From assembly GCA_046331565.1 (NCBI GenBank), contig JAXLQP010000004.1:310001-374000 (forward strand): a stretch of DNA of 64,000 bases. Direction: 5' to 3'. A program made the translations under genes and the position numbers. This document shows, piece after piece, positions 17,528 through 26,433 of the stretch. The DNA comes from DASRDU01 sp046331565. Its GTDB lineage: Bacteria > Acidobacteriota > Blastocatellia > RBC074. Below the pieces are notes generated by a model. That model did not search any database, was not told where the DNA came from, and was given only the letters and a program-made list of their open reading frames with translations. The first letter of the stretch is position 1, and each line of letters opens with the position of its first letter.

Positions 17528-18784
17528 ATGACACCGAAGCAGAATTTTTCGATCAGTTCGATTGGCGAATATCAGTTGCTCGATTTTCTGGGCGCGGGCG
17601 GGATGGGCGAAGTCTGGCGCGCGGTGCATGCGCGGGTCGGGCATGTCGTGGCGATCAAACTTTTCGCCGGACACGATCCGGCCTTTGCTGAACGGCTGCT
17701 GAACGAAGCGCGCATTCTGGCCAGCCTGCACCATCCGAACATCGCCACCTTTCACGACTTTCTGGAGTGCGCGGGTCGGCCCTGCATTGTGATGGAATAC
17801 GTGGACGGTCAGACGCTCGGTGATCGGTTGCGCGCTGCGGGGCCGCTGCCGCTGGCTGAAGCGGTCGTTACTTTTCAGGCCATCGTTGAAGCCGTCGCTT
17901 ACATTCACAGTCACGGCATCATTCACCGCGACCTGAAAAGCTCGAATATCAAAATCAATTCTGCGGGTCAGGTGAAGCTGCTCGATTTCGGCATTGCCCG
18001 CACAGCCGCGACACCGAAACTGACACAGACCGGCTTTGTCGTCGGCACGCTCGAATCACTTGCGCCCGAACAGTTGCGCGGCGCGAACGCAGACGAACGC
18101 ACCGACATCTGGTCGCTCGGCATTCTGCTGTATGAAATGCTCACCGGACAATTGCCGTTTACCGGGCGCAATGTCGGTGAGCTTTGCGAGCAGATCAGCC
18201 GCGCGGCCTGTGCGCCGCTCAACTCAGTGCCGCGTGAGCCTGGAGCGATCATTGTGCGCTGTCTGAAAAAGAATCCGTCAGCGCGTTACCAGTCGGCGCG
18301 TGAACTGCTCGATGACGTGCGCCGCTTCGCCGCCACGCTGTCGCTGCCGCACGAAGCCGCGCCGCGCCGCTCGCCGGTTGCCGGACTCTTTCGCCACTGG
18401 CCCGCGCTGACCACGCTGGCCGCGCTGCTGCTGCTGATTTCAGTTTTGATTATTATGCCCGGCTCGCCTGATCCTGATCCGCAGCCTTCGCCGCAACCTT
18501 TGCCGCAGCCCGGAGGTCTGCTGCCCGCCTCAGAATCGCTGGTGCCGAAGGTGCGGCAGGAAGTCACGATTGACGTGCCTGAAGGTTCGGCCACAGTGCT
18601 GCGCGACGGCGTCATCGTCGGCACGACACCATTCAAAATTTACGAACCGCCCGGCACGCGCGTCAGTCTGCGGCTGATGCAAAAAGGCTACAAGGACACC
18701 ATCGTCAGTTTTGAAGTCAACGAGGTGCGCAAACAATATGCTTACCCGATGGAAAAAGAGCGCGAAACCAGTCCGGTCAGATGA
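17528..18784 (+). CDS. Ser/Thr protein kinase with PEGA-like C-terminus
   Basis: A 418-aa bacterial Hanks-type kinase. The catalytic domain covers about residues 13-275: glycine loop GAGGMGEVW, VAIKLF lysine, catalytic loop HRDLKSSN, DFGIA and APEQLRG. The catalytic loop has SSN in place of the commoner PxN, which is tolerated in active kinases. A transmembrane helix near residues 290-315 is followed by a proline-rich stretch and a PEGA-type domain (VRQEVTIDVPEGSATVLRDG). The 3' end overlaps the candidate PP2C start. The kinase and phosphatase probably act on common substrates, perhaps including the FHA-protease partner. Confidence 0.92.
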   Translation: MTPKQNFSISSIGEYQLLDFLGAGGMGEVWRAVHARVGHVVAIKLFAGHDPAFAERLLNEARILASLHHPNIATFHDFLECAGRPCIVMEYVDGQTLGDRLRAAGPLPLAEAVVTFQAIVEAVAYIHSHGIIHRDLKSSNIKINSAGQVKLLDFGIARTAATPKLTQTGFVVGTLESLAPEQLRGANADERTDIWSLGILLYEMLTGQLPFTGRNVGELCEQISRAACAPLNSVPREPGAIIVRCLKKNPSARYQSARELLDDVRRFAATLSLPHEAAPRRSPVAGLFRHWPALTTLAALLLLISVLIIMPGSPDPDPQPSPQPLPQPGGLLPASESLVPKVRQEVTIDVPEGSATVLRDGVIVGTTPFKIYEPPGTRVSLRLMQKGYKDTIVSFEVNEVRKQYAYPMEKERETSPVR

Positions 18785-19667
18785 AACTGCGCCCGCCGAC
18801 CGCCCGCTCAGAAACACCCGTTCAGGTAGTTATGGAACGTACCCGCCCCGCTTTGCGATCAGCGTGGGAATGCTTTCTGACGGCGGCTGCCAGCGTGAAA
18901 TCAACGAGGACTGCGGTTATTACGAACAGCCGAACGACCCGGCGCAATTCGGCGGCAAGGGCCTGCTCGCCCTCGTCGCCGACGGCATGGGCGGCCACGC
19001 TGCCGGAGAAATCGCCAGCCGCATGGCTGCCACCATCATCAGCCTGGCCTATTACGGCAGCCGCCAGCCGCCGCGCGAAGCCCTTAAAGAATCGTTCGAG
19101 ACAGCCAATCGCGCCATTTATCAGGCGGCGCGCAAACAATCGCGCCTGCACGGGATGGGCACGACCTGCACGGCGCTCGTCATTCACGAAGGCGCAGCTT
19201 ACACCGCCCAGGTTGGTGACAGCCGCCTCTACCTGATCCGCGATGAGCAGATTTACCTGATGTCCGAAGATCATTCGGCAGTGATGGAGATGGTGCGGCG
19301 CGGCGTGCTGACCATTGAAGACGCGCGCCACCACGCCGATAAAAACGTCATCCTGCGCGCCCTCGGCACACAACCCGAAGTCAGCGTGTCCACCTGGCCA
19401 TCAGCCTTCCCCGTGCGCGATCAGGATTGTTTCGCGCTCTGTTCCGATGGCCTGTATGACCTCGTCAGTGATGAAGAGATCAAAGAGATCGTCATCGCTG
19501 ACGCTCCCGAATCAGCCTGCGCCCGCCTGATTGCCCTCGCCCGCGAACGCGGCGGTTACGACAACATCACAGTCGGCATCGTCCGGCTGCGGGCGTGCGC
19601 TGAAACAGGAAGTGAAACAAGGAGCGCAGGCGTCCCGCCTGCCTGCCTTCCGCAAAATGCACGTTGA
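18711..19667 (+). CDS. PP2C-family Ser/Thr phosphatase with repeat-derived C-terminus
   Basis: A metal-dependent phosphatase of the PP2C/Stp1 type, expected to reverse the adjacent kinase. Motifs: NEDCGYY, LVADGMGGHAAGE, GTTCTALV, GDSRLYL, CSDGLYDLVSD and GGYDNITVGIV. The start is uncertain. ATGs at 18711 and 18738 lie inside the kinase gene, and the catalytic domain begins near 18850. The domain is complete by about 19590. The last 20 or so residues, from GSETRSAG onward, are encoded by a 43-bp inverted repeat and its spacer (19603-19768). The native stop has been lost or displaced, so the tail is unlikely to be functional. Confidence 0.9.
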   Translation: MKSTRCANNMLTRWKKSAKPVRSDETAPADRPLRNTRSGSYGTYPPRFAISVGMLSDGGCQREINEDCGYYEQPNDPAQFGGKGLLALVADGMGGHAAGEIASRMAATIISLAYYGSRQPPREALKESFETANRAIYQAARKQSRLHGMGTTCTALVIHEGAAYTAQVGDSRLYLIRDEQIYLMSEDHSAVMEMVRRGVLTIEDARHHADKNVILRALGTQPEVSVSTWPSAFPVRDQDCFALCSDGLYDLVSDEEIKEIVIADAPESACARLIALARERGGYDNITVGIVRLRACAETGSETRSAGVPPACLPQNAR

Positions 19668-19768
19668 TGAAAACAAGGCGGGCAGCGCAAACAAACCAGC
19701 AGCCGGAAGAACCTTTTCCGCAAATCAGGCAGGCGGGACGCCTGCGCTCCTTGTTTCACTTCCTGTTT
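19603..19768. repeat. Perfect 43-bp inverted repeat entering the PP2C gene
   Basis: Arms 19603-19645 and 19726-19768 are perfectly complementary, starting AAACAGGAAGTGAAACAAGG. The spacer is 80 bases. The left arm lies inside the PP2C reading frame and supplies its last residues. The stop at 19665-19667 is in the spacer. The perfect arms suggest recent insertion or gene conversion. Confidence 0.9.
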
Positions 19769-19823
19769 GCTTTCTGTTGCGCTGATTGTGACTGAATCGC
19801 GGCACAAAAAATTGCTTCCGGCT

Positions 19824-19864
19824 GAGCCGATTCACTGTTGCTTTGCACATGTTCCGGTGAAGGC
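19824..19864 (+). promoter_or_regulatory. 41-bp shared upstream motif, copy B
   Basis: GAGCC at 19824, 11 bases, GCTTTGCACATGT at 19840, 5 bases, TGAAGGC ending at 19864, 30 bases before the kinase ATG. Spacing is identical to copies A and C, while the intervening bases differ. Confidence 0.65.
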
Positions 19865-19894
19865 ACAAATACTTTTCAGTTGCGAGGTGAAACC

Positions 19895-21397
19895 ATGATC
19901 GGACAGACCATCGGGACATATCGGATTGAACAGAAAGTCGGTGAAGGCGGAATGGGCGCGGTTTATCGGGGCCGCGATCTGATGCTGGAACGCGAAGTCG
20001 CCATCAAGGCCTTGCGCCCCGAACTGGCGCGCCAGCCGGAACTCGTCGCCCGCTTTCGCAGCGAAGCCGTCACTCTGGCCCGGCTCAACCATTCGCACAT
20101 CGCCACGCTGTATAACTTCCTGCGACACGGCAGTGATTACTTTATGGTCATGGAGTTCGTGCGCGGCAGAACGCTCGAAGAGATCATCCGACAAACCGGA
20201 GCGATTGAAACCGAATGCGCGGTGCGACTGTTCTGCCAGGCGCTCGAAGGCATCGCGCACGCGCACGCGCTCGGCGTCATTCACCGCGACATCAAACCCG
20301 CCAACCTGATGCTGACCGAGGGCGATCAGATCAAGGTCATGGATTTCGGCATCGCCCGCGTGCTCGGCACGGCAAGGCAGACGAAAACAGGCCGCCTGAT
20401 CGGCACGCTCGAATATATGTCGCCCGAACAGATGCGCGGCCTCGAAACCGATGCGCGGTCTGATCTCTATTCGCTCGGCATTCTGCTTTACGAAATGCTC
20501 ACGGGTCGCGTGCCGTTTCAATCCGCGAGCGATTACGAACTGATGCGCGCTCAGGTCGAAGATGAACCGCCGCCGCCGCGTGATTTCAGGGATGAGATTC
20601 CACCTGCCGTCGAGCTGGCCGTGATGCGCGCGCTGGCCAAAGATCCGGCAGCACGCTTTCAGTCAGCCACCGAATTTCGCGCTGCGCTGATTTCAGCCGT
20701 TCCCGCCGCCGCGCTCAAAGCTGAACAGGCAGAACCGCTGATCAAAGCCACGCGCTTCGCCACAACTGAACCGCAAGCTGATGAACCAGTCAGTGAAACG
20801 CGAATGCCGGCTGAACCTGCGGGCTTTGATTCAAACACCGGCACGTACACGCTCAGACTGCCGTCATTCCTGCTCACGGCGCGCGAACAATTCACAGCCC
20901 GATTCGGCCAGCTTAACTGGAAGCATTACGGCAGCGCCGCCGCCGCAATGCTCGCAGTCATCATCGGCCTGGCCTCGCTGCGCAGCGGCAGCAATCAGCC
21001 AGCGCCGGGCAAAAACCCTGAACCGCAGCCGACAATGATTCAGCCCGCGCCCGCTCAGTCAGGACAGATTCCGTCTGCGCCTGCGACCATCGCTCCGCTC
21101 TCACAGGAAACAGCAGTGCGCCCGCTCGACACTCCGGCAGTTGAAGAAGAAAAACCAGCGCCCGCAAAAAAGCCGACACCGGCCCCGCGCGCCAGAGCTT
21201 CGCGGTCACAGGTCGCCACCAGCGCACAGTCGCGCCCGACCGCCAGCCCCGCACAGAATCAGCGCCAGGCCGCGCCCACTCCGACGCCGCAGCAGGCGCA
21301 GAAACAGGAACCAAAACGCAAGTGGTGGGAAAAAGCCGCTGAGGTCGGCGTCGGCGTGACTGACGCCATCATCCGCAAAAAAAGAGGCAGGCCGTAG
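19895..21397 (+). CDS. Membrane Ser/Thr protein kinase
   Basis: A 500-aa Hanks-type kinase. The catalytic domain spans about residues 8-265: GEGGMGAVYRG, VAIKAL, HRDIKPANLML, DFGIA, SPEQMRG and DLYSLGILLYEMLTG. A linker leads to one transmembrane helix near residues 345-365. A Pro/Gln/Ala-rich low-complexity segment and a lysine-rich end follow. I start at ATG 19895 (MIGQTIGTY) after GCGAGGTG. The frame is open to 19838, but that would place the shared 41-bp motif inside the coding region. It is convergent with the TPR kinase gene. Confidence 0.93.
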   Translation: MIGQTIGTYRIEQKVGEGGMGAVYRGRDLMLEREVAIKALRPELARQPELVARFRSEAVTLARLNHSHIATLYNFLRHGSDYFMVMEFVRGRTLEEIIRQTGAIETECAVRLFCQALEGIAHAHALGVIHRDIKPANLMLTEGDQIKVMDFGIARVLGTARQTKTGRLIGTLEYMSPEQMRGLETDARSDLYSLGILLYEMLTGRVPFQSASDYELMRAQVEDEPPPPRDFRDEIPPAVELAVMRALAKDPAARFQSATEFRAALISAVPAAALKAEQAEPLIKATRFATTEPQADEPVSETRMPAEPAGFDSNTGTYTLRLPSFLLTAREQFTARFGQLNWKHYGSAAAAMLAVIIGLASLRSGSNQPAPGKNPEPQPTMIQPAPAQSGQIPSAPATIAPLSQETAVRPLDTPAVEEEKPAPAKKPTPAPRARASRSQVATSAQSRPTASPAQNQRQAAPTPTPQQAQKQEPKRKWWEKAAEVGVGVTDAIIRKKRGRP

Positions 21398-21413
21398 CTT
21401 TCAGGCCACAGGG

Positions 21414-21526
21414 CATTCTCAATTCTCCATTCTCCATTATTCCGCCCTGTTCATCCTCACTGGCCGTACCTTGAATGGTTCATCCCGGCAAAATAATGGA
21501 GAGTTGAGAATGGGGAATTGAGAATG
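21414..21526. repeat. Imperfect inverted repeat of ATTCTCCA-type units
   Basis: Left arm 21414-21441 and right arm 21492-21526 pair imperfectly. They are built of CATTCTC, AATTCTCC and CATTATT units. The left arm lacks about 7 bases found on the right. It lies between two convergent kinase genes. Similar ATTCTCCATT-rich repeats occur near 34890-34985 and 42753-42858. Confidence 0.75.
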
Positions 21527-21532
21527 TCGTGT

Positions 21533-24028
21533 TCACTGCTTCAGCGCCGCTTCGCATTTTGCGATTTCGCGGGGCAGGCTTTCGAGGTATTCGTCGTTTT
21601 CGGCGGGCAGTGCGTTGTGCTTTTTGATGTCCTGCCATTCAGCGAGGCCGCGACTGAACCACGTGCGCGCCTGCTGCCAGTCGGTTTTGTGATGGCGGTT
21701 TTCGGCCAGCTTCGCCCACGTTTCGCCGAGGCGGGTGAGGATGAGCGCCAGATCAAGGCGCGATTCGTTGTCGCTGCTGTTGGTGACGACCTGCTCCTGG
21801 GCAATCTTCAATGACTGCTGATAGCTTTCGATGGCGCTCGTGAAGTCTTTGATTTCGGTCTGCGCTTCGCCAACTTTGCGCAGGTAAATCTGGCAGTCGC
21901 GGCGATACTCGGCATTTTCGGGTTTGCTTTTTGAGAGCGTCTGGCTGATGGCGAGCGCGTGGCGATAATTTTCAAGTGCTTCAGACCAGCGCCCCGCCAG
22001 GCCGAGCGCCTTGCCGAGGTTCTGCCAGCCGACAGCCAGATCGCGCTGCGCATCAGGATTGCCAGGCTCAGCGGCCACCTGAGCTTCGCCCATCTGCATG
22101 CCTTTGCGGAAGGATTCAAGCGCGCCTGCCGCATCTTTGACTTCCAGCAGAAAGTAACCCACACGGTCATAGCTGACGCTCAGTTCGCGGAAGAACTGCT
22201 GATTTTTCGGCTCGGCGGCATAAAGTTCCTCGCGCATCTTCAGCGCCAGCCTGAAGCGTTCGCCAGCGCCTTTTGTGTCGCTGTTGCGCAGCAGCATATC
22301 GCCGATGCGTTCGTGAGCCTTGGCCACCATGCTGCGATACTTCAGGTTTTCAGGATGCTCAGCCTGCGCCGCTTCAAACAGCGCCAGCCCTTTCTGATAA
22401 CTCGAAACCGCGCCCGCGTAATCGCCCAGATTGCGAAAGGCCGGATGCCCCTGCAAATCGCCGAGCTTGGTGTAAGCCTGACCGAGTTCGGTCTGCAACA
22501 CCGGATCGTTGCTCGCTTCGTGTGACAGACTGTCGAGGTATTCCAGCCCGCGCTGCACGAGCAGTTGCCGCGCTGGAAGAGTGCCGTTGAGATCAATGAT
22601 GCGGTCGTGAAATTCAAAGAGGTATGAATTCGCCAGCTTGCGCACGTCATTGAAGCGCCTTTCGGCGCGGGCCTGCGCCGCCGTAGCGCGGCGAGCCTGC
22701 CAGATCGTCGCAATCAGCCCGGCAATCAGCGACAACACGATCAATGCCGCCGCCGCGACTCCGGCCTTGTGCCGCTGAATGAATTTGCCTGCGCGATAAC
22801 CAAACGTGTCGCCGCGCGCTGTGACCGGCTGGCCTTCGAGATGACGGCGAATATCTTCAGACAAACCGTTGACCGAAGCATAACGCCGCTGCGGTTCCTT
22901 GCGCAGCGCCATCAGCACGATGTTGTCGAGGTCTCCGCGTAAGGCGGAAGTCGGGATTCGGTAGTCGGGATTCGGTAGTCGGTGGTCAGTAGTCAGTAGT
23001 CGCAGGGCGGCAGGCGGAAGCAGGCGCATCAGCAGTCCCCGCATCCGCTGCCCGCTGCCATCTCTCATCTGCCATCTGCCATCTGTCATCAGTCGGCGGC
23101 TCGGCGGTTCCGGTTCCTGTTCACAGATGATGCGTTCGATGTCGCTCGGCAGAATGCTGGTGATGCGATAGGGACGATGGCCGGTCAGCAGTTCGTAAAG
23201 AATGACGCCAAGCGAATAAACGTCTGACGCCGTCGTGACCTGTTCGCCGCGCACCTGTTCGGGGCTGGCGTACTCAGGCGTCATCAGGCGCATCAGTGTG
23301 GCGGTCTTTTCGACGGTCTGTGAAATTTCGGGATTGAGAATTTTGGCGATGCCGAAATCAAGCAGCTTCACCGCGCCGTCAGCCGTAATCAGAATGTTGC
23401 CGGGTTTGAGATCGCGGTGAATGACCAGATTCTGATGCGCGTAATGCACGGCGGCGCAGACCGTGCGAAAAAGTTTCAGCCGTTCGCTGATTGAAAGATG
23501 GTGATGATCGCAGTATTCACTGATCGGTTCGCCTTCGATGTATTCCATCACAAAGTAAGGCAGACCGTCTTCGGTCGTGCCGCCGTCGAGCAGGCGCGCG
23601 ATGTTCGGATGATTGAGCGAGGCGAGAATCTGCCGTTCGTGCCGGAAGCGTCGCACAACGAATTCGGTATCCATCCCGCGCTTGACGAGCTTGAGCGCCA
23701 CCTTTTCGCGGTACTCGTCAGCGCGTTCGGCCAGGTAAACCGCGCCCATTCCGCCGCGTCCGATTTCGCGCACAATCCGGTAATGCCCGATGCGGCGACC
23801 TTCCATCGGCTGATCATCTGCCAGCAGTTCACTGAACTGGTCGAGGGCCGGAGCTTCGATAAAATCGGGCGAGTCGTCGAGCGCGGCAATCAGCGATTCA
23901 ACCTCGCACCGCAGACTGTCATCACCGGCACAGGCCCGCGCCAGAAATGATTCGCGTTCAGCCGACGAATACTTCAGCGCTTCGTCAAGCAGTTCAGTCA
24001 GTCGTTGATGCTGTTCAGGGCTGATCAT
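21533..24028 (-). CDS. Ser/Thr protein kinase with TPR C-terminus, carrying a repeat-derived insert
   Basis: An 831-aa kinase. A short helical N-terminus (1-75) precedes the catalytic domain: GRGGMGAVYLA at 91-101, ALKLVKRGMD, HRDLKPGN at 204-211, DFGIAK, ASPEQV and DVYSLGVILYELLTG. Between EPEPPSRR and LRGDLDNIVLMAL lies a segment of about 50 residues (about 313-362) translated from short DNA repeats. The conserved end of the catalytic region (RKEPQRRYASV) follows. A transmembrane helix (about 423-443) leads to roughly eight TPR-like helical repeats (450-831). The ECF sigma gene is just upstream. In Acidobacteriota this kinase-sigma pairing is common, and the kinase may control the sigma factor. 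Confidence 0.9.
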   Translation of the reverse strand: MISPEQHQRLTELLDEALKYSSAERESFLARACAGDDSLRCEVESLIAALDDSPDFIEAPALDQFSELLADDQPMEGRRIGHYRIVREIGRGGMGAVYLAERADEYREKVALKLVKRGMDTEFVVRRFRHERQILASLNHPNIARLLDGGTTEDGLPYFVMEYIEGEPISEYCDHHHLSISERLKLFRTVCAAVHYAHQNLVIHRDLKPGNILITADGAVKLLDFGIAKILNPEISQTVEKTATLMRLMTPEYASPEQVRGEQVTTASDVYSLGVILYELLTGHRPYRITSILPSDIERIICEQEPEPPSRRLMTDGRWQMRDGSGQRMRGLLMRLLPPAALRLLTTDHRLPNPDYRIPTSALRGDLDNIVLMALRKEPQRRYASVNGLSEDIRRHLEGQPVTARGDTFGYRAGKFIQRHKAGVAAAALIVLSLIAGLIATIWQARRATAAQARAERRFNDVRKLANSYLFEFHDRIIDLNGTLPARQLLVQRGLEYLDSLSHEASNDPVLQTELGQAYTKLGDLQGHPAFRNLGDYAGAVSSYQKGLALFEAAQAEHPENLKYRSMVAKAHERIGDMLLRNSDTKGAGERFRLALKMREELYAAEPKNQQFFRELSVSYDRVGYFLLEVKDAAGALESFRKGMQMGEAQVAAEPGNPDAQRDLAVGWQNLGKALGLAGRWSEALENYRHALAISQTLSKSKPENAEYRRDCQIYLRKVGEAQTEIKDFTSAIESYQQSLKIAQEQVVTNSSDNESRLDLALILTRLGETWAKLAENRHHKTDWQQARTWFSRGLAEWQDIKKHNALPAENDEYLESLPREIAKCEAALKQ
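22943..23092. repeat. In-frame short-repeat insert inside a kinase gene
   Basis: About 150 bases made of repeated units such as GGTAGTCGG, TCAGTAGTC and CATCTGCCATC, with loosely complementary halves. They are read through in frame as a tail of RLLTTDHRLPNPDYRIP type. The insert falls between conserved kinase segments where the family has a variable linker, which explains why it is tolerated. Confidence 0.75.
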
Positions 24029-24055
24029 AAGCCGGAGAAGGCAGCAGTCTGCGTT

Positions 24056-24637
24056 TTACTGTTTTGAGATTTCACGATGCAGCCAGGCTTTGGCCATCGT
24101 CCATTCGCGTTTGACCGTCGCGGGTGAAATGCCCAGAACTTCGGCGGTTTCTTCAATCGAGAGGCCGCCGAAGTAACGCAGTTCGACGATGCGGCTTTGT
24201 TGCGGCGCGACCTGCGCGAGGTCATTGAGCGCATCATCGAGCGCAATCAGATCAGGCGTCTGTTCTTTCGCCAGGTTGTCAGCCAGGCCGCTGACTTCAT
24301 CAAGGTAAAGTTTCTGCGCTTCGCCGCCGCGTTTTTCGGCGTGCTTTGCGCGCACGTGCTGAATCAGAATCTGGCGCATCAGCCTGGCCGCTGCGCCAAA
24401 GAAATGCGCGCGGTTCTGCCAGTTCACCTGCGTCTGATCAATCAGGCGCAGAAAGGCTTCGTTGACAAGCGCCGTCGCCTGCAACGTGTGGCCGGGCGTT
24501 TCGCGGCGCAGGTAAACGGCGGCCTGGCGACGCAGTTCGTCGTAAACGAGCGGCAGCAGTTCATCGAGAGCGGACTGGTCACCGTTGCTCCAGTTGACGA
24601 GCATGCGAGTGACATCCCTGTGTTGAGACGCTGACAT
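24056..24637 (-). CDS. ECF RNA polymerase sigma factor (TIGR02999-like)
   Basis: A 193-aa sigma-70 family ECF factor. Region 2 is seen in DELLPLVYDELRRQAAVYL and RAHFFGAAARLMRQILIQHVR. Region 4 is SRIVELRYFGGLSIEETAEVL followed by SPATVKREWTMAKAWLH. I start at ATG 24637, because CCAGGAGG lies just upstream. The longer frame to 24709 has no such site. It sits 27 bases before the TPR kinase gene and is probably cotranscribed with it. No anti-sigma factor gene is adjacent, so control through the kinase is plausible. Confidence 0.92.
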   Translation of the reverse strand: MSASQHRDVTRMLVNWSNGDQSALDELLPLVYDELRRQAAVYLRRETPGHTLQATALVNEAFLRLIDQTQVNWQNRAHFFGAAARLMRQILIQHVRAKHAEKRGGEAQKLYLDEVSGLADNLAKEQTPDLIALDDALNDLAQVAPQQSRIVELRYFGGLSIEETAEVLGISPATVKREWTMAKAWLHREISKQ

Positions 24638-24728
24638 CACGCCTCCTGGATTAATGTCTGAGTTGAATGTCTGATCTGACTGCCGCTTTTTTACTCCTGC
24701 CCCGGCCATTGCGCAAGATTGCGCCGAT

Positions 24729-26429
24729 TCAGCGAATCATAAATTTCAGTTCTTCGATTCGCCGCGAAATTTCGGCGTTGGTCATCTTCTGAAAACGCTT
24801 TGGCAGCAGGGCGCGTGAGGTGGCTTCGCGGGCGGCGACGAGTTCCTGGTATTCGACCATCACTTCATCGCGGGCGGGCGTGAATTCAGAGGCGACTCTG
24901 GCGAGGTCTTCAATGGTGGCTTCGGCGCGACCGGCCTGGCGCGCAATGCGGCGGGTGCGAATCAGGATTGATTCAATGTCTGCGCCGGAGAGGTGAAGCT
25001 GATTTTTGGTGATCGGTCGCCAGTCTTCGATCTGATGTCTGATTTTGTTTTTGCGGGCCATCGCTTCAGCAATCTCCTGCCGGTCGGCTTCGTCTTCGGG
25101 ATAGAAAAGCGAGATGTGTTCTTCGCAGCGGCCCTGGCGTTTGAGGTCAATCGGCAGCAGGTCGGGGCGCGAAGTCATCAGCACCCACAGAATGCGCCCG
25201 CGATTGTCGGTGTCGCTCATCGCGGCGGCAATCTTTGAAAAGACGCGCTGATCAACGCCTGAATCGCCGCCGCTGTCGCGGTTGCCAAGCGCGGCGTCGG
25301 CTTCGTCAATAATCACTACAATCGGCGCGAGCGCCTGCAACAGGTTGAGAATCTTTTCAAGATTGGCTTCGGTCGAGCCAACCCATTTGTCGCGGAAGTT
25401 TTTGAACTCGACGACATTCAGACCGCAGTCGCGGGCGAAACATTCCGCCAGAAAAGTTTTGCCTGTGCCTACCGGGCCTGAGAGCAGAATGCCCATCGGC
25501 GCTTCTTCGGTGCTGCCTTCGCGGATGACTCTGGAAATATCACGCAGGTAATCGCGGGCGTGTTTGAGGCCGCCAACGCTGTCGAGGCCGTGACGCGGCG
25601 TGATGAATTCGATCAGCCCGGCGCATTCGGCTTCGATGATCTCTTTCTTCTTCACGCGCACATCCTCAAACGTCAGCCCGTCGGCTGAATCGCGCGCCGC
25701 GAGCAGCAGCGAACGCAGATGCACGTAATTCAGGCCCGAAGTCATCGCGGCAAGCTGCGTCTGCTCCATCTCAACCTGCATCGGCCAGGTTTTGAGAAAT
25801 TCAGAAAGATAATCGCGGCGCTCCGCTTCCTGCGGGTACGGAATGCGAATGCTCGCCAGGCGCGAATTTTCGCGGACGCGCGGGTGCACGTCCGAAAGTG
25901 ATTCGGCAATCAGAATCACCAGATTGTCTGATTCGAGCAGGCGCGAACTTGTAATCCACCGCTGCATCGTGACGAGCGCGTTGCGGTCTTCGCTCGACAG
26001 GTAACTGATTTCGCCTGCGGGCAGGATGGTGTCAATGAAGTTGATGATGACGGCGATGCGGTCGGAATAGAACAGGAAGCGTTCGATGAGCGGCAGCGCC
26101 CGCGCCGGATCACGCGGCAGTTGTGCGGCGCTGTTCACATTCAGCAGCGGGTCGGCCACGCGCTGCTGTGCGACAAAGGCACGCATGGTTTCTTCGGAAT
26201 CAAAGGTGATGCCTTCGCTGCGGTTGTAAACCACAATGCCCTTGTTGCCGAGCAGTTCCTTTTGCAGAAACGTCAGCAGCCCGACATAACCGACCCGCGA
26301 TTTGTTGAGGTCGTAAACATTGTGATGCAGCAGAAAGTGGCTCGCTTCGCCCGCGCGATATTTGCGCGCCAGTTCTTCGGCCCAGCCGGGCAGTCGGTTT
26401 CCGGTAGTGAGTGAATGTGATGAAGGCAT
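24729..26429 (-). CDS. AAA ATPase with degenerate N-terminal AAA-like half (Ycf46-like)
   Basis: A 566-aa protein. The N-terminal half (about 15-260) looks like an ATPase domain without a P-loop (IAVIINFIDTILPAG and LVILIAES resemble Walker B and sensor strands). The C-terminal AAA domain is complete: LSGPVGTGKTF (Walker A), VVIIDEADAALGNRD (Walker B), LMTSRPDLLPIDLKRQGR (sensor 1 and arginine finger). The layout matches Ycf46-type proteins, whose role is poorly known. It lies two genes downstream of a PspA/coiled-coil gene pair. PspA is an ESCRT-III relative and AAA ATPases remodel ESCRT-III, so a link is possible but unproven. Confidence 0.8.
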   Translation of the reverse strand: MPSSHSLTTGNRLPGWAEELARKYRAGEASHFLLHHNVYDLNKSRVGYVGLLTFLQKELLGNKGIVVYNRSEGITFDSEETMRAFVAQQRVADPLLNVNSAAQLPRDPARALPLIERFLFYSDRIAVIINFIDTILPAGEISYLSSEDRNALVTMQRWITSSRLLESDNLVILIAESLSDVHPRVRENSRLASIRIPYPQEAERRDYLSEFLKTWPMQVEMEQTQLAAMTSGLNYVHLRSLLLAARDSADGLTFEDVRVKKKEIIEAECAGLIEFITPRHGLDSVGGLKHARDYLRDISRVIREGSTEEAPMGILLSGPVGTGKTFLAECFARDCGLNVVEFKNFRDKWVGSTEANLEKILNLLQALAPIVVIIDEADAALGNRDSGGDSGVDQRVFSKIAAAMSDTDNRGRILWVLMTSRPDLLPIDLKRQGRCEEHISLFYPEDEADRQEIAEAMARKNKIRHQIEDWRPITKNQLHLSGADIESILIRTRRIARQAGRAEATIEDLARVASEFTPARDEVMVEYQELVAAREATSRALLPKRFQKMTNAEISRRIEELKFMIR

Positions 26430-26433
26430 GGCG

